Shown in pieces: positions 36,110 through 44,971 of a stretch of 64,000 nt of DNA (positions are counted from its first letter, which is position 1; each line of letters begins with the position of its first letter). A model generated the notes under the pieces. It was given only the letters and a program-made list of their open reading frames with translations, did no database searches and was not told where the DNA came from. Where the stretch lies: positions 1-64,000 of the forward strand of contig NZ_JAIQYY010000011.1 of assembly GCF_020181035.1 (NCBI RefSeq), in the 5' to 3' direction. The translations under genes and the position numbers were made by a program. Source of the DNA: Streptomyces sp. CoH27. Lineage in GTDB: Bacteria; Actinomycetota; Actinomycetes; Streptomycetales; Streptomycetaceae.

Positions 36110-38308
36110 ATGGGCGACAAGACACAGACCCACCCCGGGGCCGCCGGCAGGGCTCTTGAGGCCGACCAGCCCGCGTCTGTACGGAACGTGGTGCTGGTCG
36201 GCCACTCCGGTTCGGGCAAGACGACTCTGGTGGAGGCCCTCGCGCTGACCGCGGGGGCGGTGAACCGGGCGGGCCGCGTCGAGGACGGCGGCACCGTGTC
36301 GGACTACGACGAGATCGAGCACCGGCAGCAGCGGTCCGTACAGCTCTCCCTGGTGCCGGTCGAATGGAACGGCATCAAGATCAATATCCTCGACACCCCC
36401 GGGTACGCCGACTTCGTCGGGGAGCTGAGGGCCGGTCTGCGCGCCGCGGACGCGGCTCTCTTCGTCGTCTCGGCCTCGGACGGGGTGGAAGGCTCGACCC
36501 GGATGGTGTGGGAGGAGTGCGCGGCCGTCGGGATGCCCCGCGCGATCGTCATCACGCATCTGGAGGCCGCGCGCGCGGACTTCGAGGAGATGACCCGGAC
36601 CTGCGCACAGGCCTTCGGCGGGGACGACCCGGACGCCGTGCTCCCGCTGTACCTGCCGCTGCGCGGCCCGGAGGGCCCCGACGGGCACGCGCCCGTGACC
36701 GGGCTGGTCGGGCTGCTGTCGCAGAAGCTGTTCGACTACTCGACCGGGGAGCGCAAGGAGTCCGAGCCCGGCGAGGACCAGCTGCCCGGCATCGAGGAGG
36801 CCCGCAACCGGCTCATCGAGGGGATCATCGCCGAGAGCGAGGACGAGACCCTCATGGACCGCTATCTCGGCGGCGAGCAGGTCGACGTCAAGACGCTGAT
36901 CGAGGACCTGGAGCGGGCCGTCGCCCGCGGCTCCTTCTTCCCCGTCCTGGCGGCCGCCCCCGCCGCCGAGGGCGCCCGGCAGGGGCTCGGCACGGTCGAG
37001 CTACTGGAGCTGGTCACCGGCGGTTACCCGACGCCGTTCGAGCACATGCTGCCCGAGGTGAGCACCATCGACGGCAAGCGGCGCGAGCTGAAGCCGTGCG
37101 ACATCTCCGGCCCGCTGGTCGCCGAGGTCGTCAAGACCGCCTCCGACCCCTACGTCGGCCGGGTCTCCCTGGTCCGCCTCTTCTCCGGCACCCTGCGCCC
37201 CGACCAGACGGTCCACGTCTCCGGGCACGGCCTCACCGACCGCGGCCACGAGGACCACGACGTCGACGAGAAGGTCGGCGCCCTGTCCATGCCCTTCGGC
37301 AAGCAGCAGCGCCCGGTGACGCGCGCCGTCGCCGGCGACCTGGTGTGCGTGGCCAAGCTCGGCCGGGCCGAGACCGGGGACACCCTCTCCGCGAAGGACG
37401 ACCCGCTCCTGATGGAGCCCTGGCGGATGCCCGACCCGCTGCTGCCGCTCGCCATCCAGGCGCACAGCAAGGCGGACGAGGACAAGCTCTCGCAGGGCCT
37501 GTCCCGGCTGGTCGCCGAGGACCCGACCATGCGGCTGGAGCAGAACCAGGACACCCACCAGGTGGTCCTGTGGTGCCTGGGCGAGGCCCACGCGGACGTC
37601 GCCCTGGAACGGCTGCGCACCCGCTACGGCGTGCAGGTCGACGTCGTCCCGCACCGGGTCTCCCTGCGGGAGACGTTCGCGCACAAGGCGAGCGGACGCG
37701 GCCGGCACGTGAAGCAGTCCGGCGGGCACGGGCAGTACGCCATCTGCGAGATCGAGGTGGAACCGCTGCCGGGCGGCTCGGGCATCGAGTTCGTGGACAA
37801 GGTGGTCGGCGGCGCCGTACCGCGGCAGTTCATCCCGTCCGTCGAGAAGGGCGTACGGGCGCAGGCCGCCAAGGGTGTCGCCGCCGGATACCCGCTGGTG
37901 GACGTGCGGATCACGCTGCTGGACGGCAAGGCGCACTCGGTGGACTCCTCCGACGCCGCCTTCCAGACGGCGGGCGCGCTGGCGCTGCGCGAGGCCGCGG
38001 CCGAGGCCCGGATCCATCTGCTGGAGCCGGTGGCCGAGGTGTCCGTGCTGGTCGGCGACGACTACGTGGGCGCCGTGATGAGCGACCTGTCGAGCCGGCG
38101 CGGCCGGGTGCTCGGCACCGAGCAGGTGGGCTCCGGACGGACTCTGATCCGGGCCGAGGTGCCCGAGTTCGAGATCGGCCGGTACGCCGTCGACCTGCGC
38201 TCGCTGTCGCACGGCACGGCCCGCTTCGACCGGACGTACGCCCGGCACGAGCCGATGCCACCGCAGGTCGCCGAACGGATCCGCGAACAGGCGGACGAGA
38301 CGGCCTAG
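36110..38308 (+). CDS. EF-G-like translational GTPase (FusA2 type)
   Basis: 732 residues with the EF-G domain order. G1 GHSGSGKT (31-38) and G3 DTPGYADF (95-102) are intact, but the guanine-specificity motif NKxD is replaced by THLE (149-152). Domain IV shows RGRHVKQSGGHGQYA. It is a paralogue of EF-G found in actinobacteria; fusA proper is normally in the str operon, absent here. ATG 36110 (MGDKTQTHPG) follows GGGAGG; the earlier in-frame GTG lacks support. Role unknown; nucleotide specificity may be altered. Confidence 0.88.
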   Translation: MGDKTQTHPGAAGRALEADQPASVRNVVLVGHSGSGKTTLVEALALTAGAVNRAGRVEDGGTVSDYDEIEHRQQRSVQLSLVPVEWNGIKINILDTPGYADFVGELRAGLRAADAALFVVSASDGVEGSTRMVWEECAAVGMPRAIVITHLEAARADFEEMTRTCAQAFGGDDPDAVLPLYLPLRGPEGPDGHAPVTGLVGLLSQKLFDYSTGERKESEPGEDQLPGIEEARNRLIEGIIAESEDETLMDRYLGGEQVDVKTLIEDLERAVARGSFFPVLAAAPAAEGARQGLGTVELLELVTGGYPTPFEHMLPEVSTIDGKRRELKPCDISGPLVAEVVKTASDPYVGRVSLVRLFSGTLRPDQTVHVSGHGLTDRGHEDHDVDEKVGALSMPFGKQQRPVTRAVAGDLVCVAKLGRAETGDTLSAKDDPLLMEPWRMPDPLLPLAIQAHSKADEDKLSQGLSRLVAEDPTMRLEQNQDTHQVVLWCLGEAHADVALERLRTRYGVQVDVVPHRVSLRETFAHKASGRGRHVKQSGGHGQYAICEIEVEPLPGGSGIEFVDKVVGGAVPRQFIPSVEKGVRAQAAKGVAAGYPLVDVRITLLDGKAHSVDSSDAAFQTAGALALREAAAEARIHLLEPVAEVSVLVGDDYVGAVMSDLSSRRGRVLGTEQVGSGRTLIRAEVPEFEIGRYAVDLRSLSHGTARFDRTYARHEPMPPQVAERIREQADETA

Positions 38309-38342
38309 TTCACCGGAGGTCACCGCGTCTCGAAATCGCCGC

Positions 38343-38372
38343 GTGGGCGGGCGGCTTCGGCCGTCCGCCCGC
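38343..38372 (+). terminator. Terminator after the EF-G-like gene
   Basis: 13-bp GC-rich stem (two G-U pairs) closed by a TTCG tetraloop at 38356-38359, 34 nt past the stop. Confidence 0.7.
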
Positions 38373-38532
38373 CGGTTGTCGGTGGCGGCGGATACGCTGA
38401 TCACCTGATCGCGCCATGCCGCAGTCGTCCGGTGACCGGCGGGCAATTCGGTGCGATGGCCTGTTCAACAGGTGTGCGGAGCAAGGAAGTCGGGAAGGCC
38501 GCAGAAGCGACACGGCGGCGAGGGGGGCGGGA

Positions 38533-40179
38533 ATGTCGATAGGAACGGAGTGGGACGGGCCCCAGGTGCCCGTCTCGGGCGGCGACGGTTACGCGGCGAC
38601 CTCCGCGCTGGCCTCCGCCGCATACCGGGACAGCCCGATCGACGAGATCAAGAAGGCCGACAACGAATGGCACCAGTCGACCGTCAAGTCCGGCCGGATC
38701 GCGCTGCTGCGGCCCAATCTCGGTGAGGCGTTCTCGCGGGCCGTGATCGCGCGCATGCTCGCTCCCGGCCGCAAGGCGCTCATCCAGTCCTTCGGCTCCG
38801 AGCCGCAGTTCGTCGTCGAGCACTGCCTCGCGGCCAACAACATCCGCCGCGAGCGCGACAACCGCCTGGCCGCCGTCACGGCGCTGTGCGGGCTGTTGTT
38901 CCTGCCCGGCATGCTGGTCTGGCTGCTCGTCTTCCAGCTGCGCACGTACATCGCCAAGCGCGACGACAAGCGCGCCGGATCGCTGGCCACCGCGCTGCTC
39001 CTCGCCGTCGGCGTGCTCGCCGTGCTCTTCCTGATCAAGATGCCGTTCACCGGCTTCTGGGCGTGGTACGCGCGCCTGGCCGTCGTCATGCCCGTCATCG
39101 GCTGGTACTGGGCCAAGCGGATCTGCGAAGCCACCGCCACGGACCTGCGGGCCCGCTGGGACGGCCTGCTCTCCGGCACCAGCGTCGGCGCCAAGGTCCC
39201 TGAGGCCGTGCCGCGCGGTCCGAACCAGACGGCGGCCGAGGAGCTGCGCCAGTCACTGGCCCGGCTCAGCGCCGAGCAGCAGTCCAACTCGGTCTTCTAC
39301 GCGGGCCCGAAGGGCATACTCGGCATGGGCACCCGCTGGGGCGCCTGGCAGCTCGCCGAGGATCTGCTGCCCGCCGACCCGTCCCGGGAGATCCACCCGT
39401 TCCGCAGCTGGGACGTCGTCCGCGCGATCCACGACCAGCTCGGCCTGCTGCAGCGCGGCCCGCTGAACACCGGCGGCTTCCCCAAGCCCTCCATCAAGCA
39501 CTGGATCGTCACGCCGATCGGCGAGAAGGCCGCGGCGGTGTCCCGGCCCGAGGGCACGGACGTCGAGGCGTTCCAGGTCAAGCCGCACGCGATACAGGAC
39601 ATCTGCAACAAGCAGCAGTTCGGCAGCGGCGACCGGCACTACCTGGGCGTGCAGTGGACTCTGTGGGACGGCCAGCTCATCATCACGATGCTGATCACGG
39701 TGACGGTGCTGCACCAGACCCTGCGTATCGAGGTGACCGGGCACGCGCTGGGTCCGGTGAACTCGCTGTTCACCTCCAAGCCGGAGGCGCCGACCAAGGA
39801 GGTCTCCAAGTCGCTCAAGCCCTGGGAGACCCGCACGATCAAGCTGCCGCTGGTCGGCACCGACGAGGTCGTACGGCTCGCCGCGCGCGCCCCGCTGACC
39901 TGGTACCCGCCGCTGCTCAACTGGCTCGGCGGCTCGCTCACCCTGCCCGAACCGTTCGGCCTGCGGCACGCCTGGGCCGACCAGCCCTGGCGGCACCGCT
40001 TCATGGCCGACGATGCGCTGCGCGCGGCCACGCCGGTGCTCCGGGTGGTGCACTCGGCCGCGATCAGGGTGCTGGAGGAGAACGGCGTGGACACGGAGAA
40101 GTTCGGCGCCCGCTCGGCGTTCCTCAGCACCAATGTCCAGGACCCGACACCGCGGAAGGCCGACCTGTACGACGCGTGA
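38533..40179 (+). CDS. Conserved membrane protein of unknown function
   Basis: 548 residues. ATG 38533 is preceded by AGGGGGGCGGGA. After a soluble N-terminal third come three hydrophobic segments (LCGLLFLPGMLVWLLVFQL, SLATALLLAVGVLAVLFLI, LAVVMPVIGWYWA near residues 115-200) and a further one at about 375-395 (LIITMLITVTVLHQTL). The rest is cytoplasmic or extracytoplasmic with no motif I recognise; NSVFYAGPKGILGMGTRWG and the terminal NVQDPTPRKADLYDA look like conserved blocks. It stands alone between two terminator-like elements. No function proposed. Confidence 0.75.
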   Translation: MSIGTEWDGPQVPVSGGDGYAATSALASAAYRDSPIDEIKKADNEWHQSTVKSGRIALLRPNLGEAFSRAVIARMLAPGRKALIQSFGSEPQFVVEHCLAANNIRRERDNRLAAVTALCGLLFLPGMLVWLLVFQLRTYIAKRDDKRAGSLATALLLAVGVLAVLFLIKMPFTGFWAWYARLAVVMPVIGWYWAKRICEATATDLRARWDGLLSGTSVGAKVPEAVPRGPNQTAAEELRQSLARLSAEQQSNSVFYAGPKGILGMGTRWGAWQLAEDLLPADPSREIHPFRSWDVVRAIHDQLGLLQRGPLNTGGFPKPSIKHWIVTPIGEKAAAVSRPEGTDVEAFQVKPHAIQDICNKQQFGSGDRHYLGVQWTLWDGQLIITMLITVTVLHQTLRIEVTGHALGPVNSLFTSKPEAPTKEVSKSLKPWETRTIKLPLVGTDEVVRLAARAPLTWYPPLLNWLGGSLTLPEPFGLRHAWADQPWRHRFMADDALRAATPVLRVVHSAAIRVLEENGVDTEKFGARSAFLSTNVQDPTPRKADLYDA

Positions 40180-40209
40180 GCGGTGCCCTCGGCAGAGGGC
40201 ACCCCGGCC

Positions 40210-40340
40210 CTAGGGCCTCTCTTTCGGATCTTGCCGGGGCCGCGGGGTCTGGCACGCGCATCTGCGACGTTGTCGTCACTCGCCGGCTCCCCCGCACTCG
40301 GCTTCTGATGTCACGGCCTGATCCAAAAGAAAGGCCCTAG
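40210..40340. mobile_element. 131-bp MITE-like element with CTAG ends
   Basis: Terminal inverted repeats of 21 bp (19 of 21 matching): the left end reads CTAGGGCCTCTCTTTCGG and the right end, reversed, CTAGGGCCTTTCTTTTGG. Both start with CTAG, which may be a duplicated target. There is no coding capacity, so it would be moved by a transposase elsewhere; the ends and CTAG site recall IS5-like elements of streptomycetes (inference from memory). Its right end supplies the TAG stop codon of the HIT gene. Confidence 0.6.
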
Positions 40341-40894
40341 ACCGGCCACGCCTCCGCCAGCATCTTCCGGGTGTCGGCCAGCAGCTGCGGCAGCACCTTC
40401 GTGTGGCCCACCACCGGCATGAAGTTCGTGTCGCCGCCCCAGCGCGGGACGATGTGCTGGTGCAGATGCGCGGCGATGCCGGCGCCCGCGACCGTGCCCT
40501 GGTTCATGCCGATGTTGAAGCCGTGCGCCCCGGACGCGGTGCGCAGGGCCGTCATCGCCTGCTTGGTCAGCTCGGCCAGCTCGGCGGTCTCCGCCCCGGT
40601 CAGCTCGGTGTAGTCGGCGACGTGCCGGTACGGCACCGTCATCAGATGGCCGCCGTTGTACGGGTAGAGGTTGAGCACGGCGTACACATGCTCACCACGG
40701 CGGACGATCAGCCCGTCCTCGTCGGACTTGGCCGGAATCGCGCAGAAGGGACAACCGTCGTCGGCCCCCGGACCGGTCGGCTTGTTCTCGCCCTGGATGT
40801 ACGCCATCCGGTGGGGCGTCCACAGGCGCTGGAACGCGTCCGGCGTCCCCACTCCGATCTGCTGCTCCGGCTCACTCGTCATGCCATGCAGCAT
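40337..40894 (-). CDS. HIT-family nucleotide hydrolase or phosphorylase
   Basis: 185 residues. The HIT motif is AAHLHQHIVPRW (HxHxH), with a CPFC zinc-binding pair near residue 48. Position between pgsA-side genes and thrS matches the mycobacterial diadenosine tetraphosphate phosphorylase, so Ap4A phosphorolysis is the likeliest activity. Start ATG 40894 follows AGGTGAAG; ATG 40882 is an alternative. Its stop codon lies in the terminal repeat of the adjacent MITE-like element, so the C-terminus may have been altered by insertion. Confidence 0.85.
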   Translation of the reverse strand: MLHGMTSEPEQQIGVGTPDAFQRLWTPHRMAYIQGENKPTGPGADDGCPFCAIPAKSDEDGLIVRRGEHVYAVLNLYPYNGGHLMTVPYRHVADYTELTGAETAELAELTKQAMTALRTASGAHGFNIGMNQGTVAGAGIAAHLHQHIVPRWGGDTNFMPVVGHTKVLPQLLADTRKMLAEAWPV

Positions 40895-40961
40895 ATGGCT
40901 TCACCTGTTCCCGGCGTGTCGCCGGGGCGCCCGGAAGACCTTCTCCGGCCAAGCTTGGCCG

Positions 40962-41618
40962 GTGGACGACGACAGCCGTGCGAAGCACTGGGAGCATCGC
41001 ACCGAGATTCCCCTCTTCGTGGCGGCGCTGGCCTACCTCGCCGCGTATGCCACGCATGTCCTGGCCCCTGACGTGCCCGCCGTCTGGCATGTCGTGTGCT
41101 TGTCCGTGACGTTCGGCCTCTGGCTGGTGTTCGCCGCGGACTACGTGGTGAGCTGGCGGCTCAGCGGACAGGGCCTGCGCTTCGTCCCCACGCACATGCT
41201 GCACACGGTGGTGGTCCTCCTGCCGCTGCTGCGCCCGCTTCGGATCGTTCGGCTGTACGAAGCGGTCCAGCGGCGGTCCGGACAGCCCCGGCTCTCGCTG
41301 CATGCGCGGGTGATCTCCTACGCCGGCCTGTCCACCGTGCTGCTCGCCTTCTCCGGCTCGCTCGCGGTGTACCAGGCCGAGCGTGGGGCGCCCGGCGCCA
41401 CCATGCGCACGTTCGGGGACGCGGTGTGGTGGGCCGCCTCGACCCTCACCACGGTCGGCTACGGGGACGTCACCCCTGTCACCCCCCTGGGCCGGGTGAT
41501 CGCCACCGGCATGATGATCGGCGGCCTCGCCCTGCTCGGCGCGGTGACGGGATCGTTCTCCTCCTGGCTGATGCGGACGTTCTACCGGGAGGGCGACGAA
41601 AGGCCCCCGGGGAGCTGA
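40962..41618 (+). CDS. Two-pore-segment potassium channel protein
   Basis: 218 residues. Selectivity filter TTVGYGD at 163-169, pore helix FGDAVWWAASTL and two flanking helices. Upstream are further helices, and RPLRIVRLYEAVQRR (about 91-105) carries spaced arginines like a voltage-sensor S4, suggesting a small Kv-like channel rather than a bare KcsA type. GTG 40962 is the start (MDDDSRAKHWEH); ribosome site weak. Divergent from the HIT gene by 67 bp. Confidence 0.85.
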   Translation: MDDDSRAKHWEHRTEIPLFVAALAYLAAYATHVLAPDVPAVWHVVCLSVTFGLWLVFAADYVVSWRLSGQGLRFVPTHMLHTVVVLLPLLRPLRIVRLYEAVQRRSGQPRLSLHARVISYAGLSTVLLAFSGSLAVYQAERGAPGATMRTFGDAVWWAASTLTTVGYGDVTPVTPLGRVIATGMMIGGLALLGAVTGSFSSWLMRTFYREGDERPPGS

Positions 41619-41636
41619 ACCTCCGGGGGCTTTCGT
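41599..41636. terminator. Bidirectional terminator between K+ channel and thrS
   Basis: GAAAGGCCCCCGG pairs with CCGGGGGCTTTC with one bulged G; it overlaps the last channel codons and ends 18 nt before the convergent thrS stop. Confidence 0.7.
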
Positions 41637-41653
41637 ACGGAACAGGGGCCGGA

Positions 41654-43630
41654 TCAGACCTGCGCCCGCTCCTCCACGACCTGCGCGATCTTGGCGATGG
41701 CCTCGTCGAACGGGATGCCGTTCTCCTGGGAGCCGTCACGGTAGCGGAAGGAGACGGAGCCGCCCGACATGTCCTCGTCGCCCGCGATGACCATGAAGGG
41801 CACCTTCTGCTTCTGGGCGTTGCGGATCTTCTTCTGCATCCGGTCCGAGGAGGAGTCCACCTCGACGCGCAGCCCCTTCTTCCGGGCCGCCGCCGCGAAC
41901 TTCTCCAGGTACTCCACGTGCGCGTCGCCGATCGGGATGCCGAGCGCCTGGACCGGCGCCAGCCACGCCGGGAAGGCACCCGCGTAGTGCTCCAGGAGCA
42001 CCGCGAAGAAGCGCTCGATGGAGCCGAACAGAGCGCGGTGGATCATCACCGGGCGCTGCTTCGAGCCGTCGGGGCCGGTGTACTCCAGGTTGAAGCGCTC
42101 GGGCAGGTTGAAGTCGAGCTGGATGGTCGACATCTGCCAGGTCCGGCCGATCGCGTCCTTGGCCTGGACGGAGATCTTCGGACCGTAGAACGCGGCGCCG
42201 CCCGGGTCGGGGACGAGGGGCAGGCCCTGCTTCTCGGCGACCTGGCGCAGGGTCTCGGTCGCCTCTTCCCAGACCTCGTCGGAGCCGACGAACTTCTCCG
42301 GGTCCTTGGTGGACAGCTCCAGGTAGAAGTCGGTGAGGCCGTAGTCGCGCAGCAGGCCGAGGACGAAGGTGAGCGTCTTGTCCAGTTCCTCGGACATCTG
42401 CTCACGGGTGCAGTAGATGTGCGCGTCGTCCTGGGTGAAGCCCCGGGCGCGGGTGAGGCCGTGCACGACGCCCGACTTCTCGTACCGGTACACGGTCCCG
42501 AACTCGAAGAGGCGCAGCGGCAGTTCACGGTACGAGCGACCGCGCGCGTCGAAGATCAGGTTGTGCATCGGGCAGTTCATGGGCTTGAGGTAGTAGTCCA
42601 CGCCCTCGTCGAGCTGCATGGGCGGGTACATGCCCTCGGCGTACCAGTCCAGGTGCCCGGACGTCTCGAAGAGCTTCCCCTTCGTCGCGTGCGGGGTGTA
42701 GACGAACTCGTAGCCCTCTTCCTCGTGGCGGCGGCGCGAGTAGTCCTCCATCACGCGGCGGATGATGCCGCCCTTGGGGTGGAAGACGGCGAGGCCGGAG
42801 CCGATCTGCTCCGGGATGGAGAAGAGGTCCAGCTCGGTGCCGAGCTTGCGGTGGTCGCGCTTCTCGGCCTCGGCGAGGAAGTCCAGGTGCGCCTTCAGCT
42901 CGTCCTTGGAGGGCCAGGCGGTGCCGTAGATGCGCTGGAGCATCGGGTTCTTCTCGCTGCCGCGCCAGTAGGCGGCCGCGTTGCGCATCAGCTTGAACGC
43001 CGGGATCAGCCGGGTCGAGGGCAGGTGCGGACCGCGGCACAGGTCCTTCCAGCACAGCTCGCCGGTCTTGGCGTCGAGGTTGTCGTAGATCGTCAGCTCA
43101 CCGGCGCCGACCTCGACGTCCGCGCCGTCGTCGTGCGACGCGGAGCCCTTGAGGCCGATCAGCTCCAGCTTGTACGGCTCGGAGGCCAGCTCCTCACGGG
43201 CTGCCTCGTCGGTGACGACGCGGCGGGAGAACTTCTGCCCCCGCTTCTGGATCTCCTGCATCTTCTTCTCGATGGCCTTGAGATCCTCGGGCGTGAACGG
43301 CTTCTCGACGTCGAAGTCGTAGTAGAAGCCGTCCTTGACGGGCGGGCCGATGCCCAGCTTGGCCTCGGGGAAGATCTCCTGCACGGCCTGCGCCATGACG
43401 TGCGCGGTGGAGTGGCGCAGGATGTTCAGACCGTCCTCGGAGGAGATCTCGACACCCTCGACGATCTCGCCGTCCTTGACCTCGTAGGCGAGGTCCTTCA
43501 GGTCGCCCCCGACCCGCGCGGCGATGATCGAGCGCTCGCCCGCGAAGAGGTCGGCGGCCGTAGTGCCCGTCGTCACCACGCGTTCTTCCCGCTCGGAATC
43601 GCGTTGGATGATCACACGGACGTCTGACAC
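41654..43630 (-). CDS. thrS: Threonine-tRNA ligase
   Basis: 658 residues. TGS domain, editing domain with HSTAHVMAQAV and CWKDLCRGPHLPSTR, class II core with the zinc-ligand MNCPMHN and motif 2 FEFGTVYRYEKSGVVHGL, and C-terminal anticodon domain. GTG 43630 (MSDVRVIIQ) follows GGAGAG; a 12-codon longer ATG start lacks a ribosome site. No T-box structure was seen in the 100 bp upstream. Confidence 0.96.
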   Translation of the reverse strand: MSDVRVIIQRDSEREERVVTTGTTAADLFAGERSIIAARVGGDLKDLAYEVKDGEIVEGVEISSEDGLNILRHSTAHVMAQAVQEIFPEAKLGIGPPVKDGFYYDFDVEKPFTPEDLKAIEKKMQEIQKRGQKFSRRVVTDEAAREELASEPYKLELIGLKGSASHDDGADVEVGAGELTIYDNLDAKTGELCWKDLCRGPHLPSTRLIPAFKLMRNAAAYWRGSEKNPMLQRIYGTAWPSKDELKAHLDFLAEAEKRDHRKLGTELDLFSIPEQIGSGLAVFHPKGGIIRRVMEDYSRRRHEEEGYEFVYTPHATKGKLFETSGHLDWYAEGMYPPMQLDEGVDYYLKPMNCPMHNLIFDARGRSYRELPLRLFEFGTVYRYEKSGVVHGLTRARGFTQDDAHIYCTREQMSEELDKTLTFVLGLLRDYGLTDFYLELSTKDPEKFVGSDEVWEEATETLRQVAEKQGLPLVPDPGGAAFYGPKISVQAKDAIGRTWQMSTIQLDFNLPERFNLEYTGPDGSKQRPVMIHRALFGSIERFFAVLLEHYAGAFPAWLAPVQALGIPIGDAHVEYLEKFAAAARKKGLRVEVDSSSDRMQKKIRNAQKQKVPFMVIAGDEDMSGGSVSFRYRDGSQENGIPFDEAIAKIAQVVEERAQV

Positions 43631-43729
43631 CGGTCTCTCCTGACTGAAGGTGGGGTGCGGCGCCATACCAGGAGCGCGCGCACAGGCGATCGTACCGACC
43701 CGACGGCACCGACCGCGAAACGGTCACCC

Positions 43730-44971
43730 TCAGTCCCCGTCCCCGTACGCTTCCCCGCAGGCCTCCTCGAAGAAGGCACCTTTCCCGGCGGGCTCCTGCA
43801 GTGCCTTCATCAGCCGGTCCCGCTCCGCCTCGTCGACGTGTACGGGTACGACCCCGGAGGCGCCGGTGAGCCGGCGGAAACCGCCCCGGCGCTCCAGCCG
43901 GCCGAGCACGCGCACCGGGAGTCCGACGAGATGGGCGTGGCCGGCGATGCGGTAGTCCTCCTCGTCCAGGGTGACGCGGACGTGCGGGACCTCGGCACCG
44001 GCGAGGACGCGCAGCCGTACGGTGCCCGCGCCGCCGGGCCCGGAGCGGCGCATGCGGACCACGGCGCCGGTGATCCGGACCGGCACGGAGGGTTCCTCGC
44101 GCAGATAGCGGGCCGCGGCCTCGCGCAGTGCGGGCAGGTCGCCCGGGGAGAACTCGACGGGCTCGGCGGAGGCCGCGCAGCCCTCGGGGACGCCGGCGCC
44201 CGGGGCCCAGGCGACGGCGATCCGGGCGCCTTCGGTGCCGTGGACGAACGCGGCCAGCGCCTCGGTCAGCTCGCGGCTGACCCCGGCTTCGACCGCGCTG
44301 TCGAACGCGTCCATGCCGCCGGTGGCCCGCTGATAGTCGATGGCCTCGCGGGCGGCGAAGAGGGCCTGGTGGAGGCGGACGGCGAGGGGGCGGCCGGTGG
44401 GCACGGGAGCGAAGGCGGTGAGGGTGCGGCCCTCGACGGCGGGGCCGACGAGGACGTCCTCCAGCAGCTCCGCTGCCGCGCGGCGGTGGCGGGCGCCGTG
44501 GTAGCCGGCACGCGCGCGGGTGGCGAGCGCGGCGGCGAGGAGCATCTGCCGTGCGGCGCCGCGCAGCTGTTCGTCCACGCTCCAGGGCGCGGCGCCGACG
44601 GGTCCGCCCGGGGTGTCCCGCCACCAGCGGATCTCGTCGCTGGGCACGGCGAGGGAGATCAGCACCTCGCGCGCGTCGGGGGTCTCGCTGCGGGCGAGGG
44701 CGTCGAGGGCCTCGCCCAGCAGGTCGTCGCTGTCGGGGAAGGCACGGCTCTCCGGCACCAGCAGGCTGGTCCCGCCGCCGCCCGGTCCCGGCGGGGTCCA
44801 GCGGCCGTAGCGTCCGGGGGCTCCGCCGCGGCGCTGCCAGCCGTGCCGGTGCAGCAGGGCGCCGAGCACGGCGGGGTCGACCCGGGCGGGGTCGGGGGGC
44901 TGCTGCCAGGCGGGATCGTCGGGATGGGGCCGGACCTGGCGGGGCAGCTCCTCGTACGGACGGCTCCTCAT
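43730..44971 (-). CDS. Protein of unknown function coupled to DUF4365 gene
   Basis: 413 residues from ATG 44971 (MRSRPYEELPRQ); longer in-frame extension reads through the neighbour. No family recognised. The N-terminal third is Gly/Arg/Pro-rich (QRRGGAPGRYGRW), the middle helical (AARQMLLAAALATRARAGYHGARHRRAAAELL is helical and Ala/Arg-rich), and the C-terminal 100 residues show beta-like alternation (VRVTLDEEDY, LPVRVLGRLERRGGFRRLTG) reminiscent of a small nucleic-acid-binding fold. ATGA overlap with the DUF4365 gene implies that the two act together. Confidence 0.65.
   Translation of the reverse strand: MRSRPYEELPRQVRPHPDDPAWQQPPDPARVDPAVLGALLHRHGWQRRGGAPGRYGRWTPPGPGGGGTSLLVPESRAFPDSDDLLGEALDALARSETPDAREVLISLAVPSDEIRWWRDTPGGPVGAAPWSVDEQLRGAARQMLLAAALATRARAGYHGARHRRAAAELLEDVLVGPAVEGRTLTAFAPVPTGRPLAVRLHQALFAAREAIDYQRATGGMDAFDSAVEAGVSRELTEALAAFVHGTEGARIAVAWAPGAGVPEGCAASAEPVEFSPGDLPALREAAARYLREEPSVPVRITGAVVRMRRSGPGGAGTVRLRVLAGAEVPHVRVTLDEEDYRIAGHAHLVGLPVRVLGRLERRGGFRRLTGASGVVPVHVDEAERDRLMKALQEPAGKGAFFEEACGEAYGDGD

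Noticed and set aside
41096..43627. 843-codon + strand frame over the K+ channel and thrS
   Set aside because: Wrong frame of the channel gene continuing antisense to thrS; no family similarity.
43631..43729. T-box riboswitch upstream of thrS
   Set aside because: Too short; no T-box sequence or specifier hairpin was recognised.
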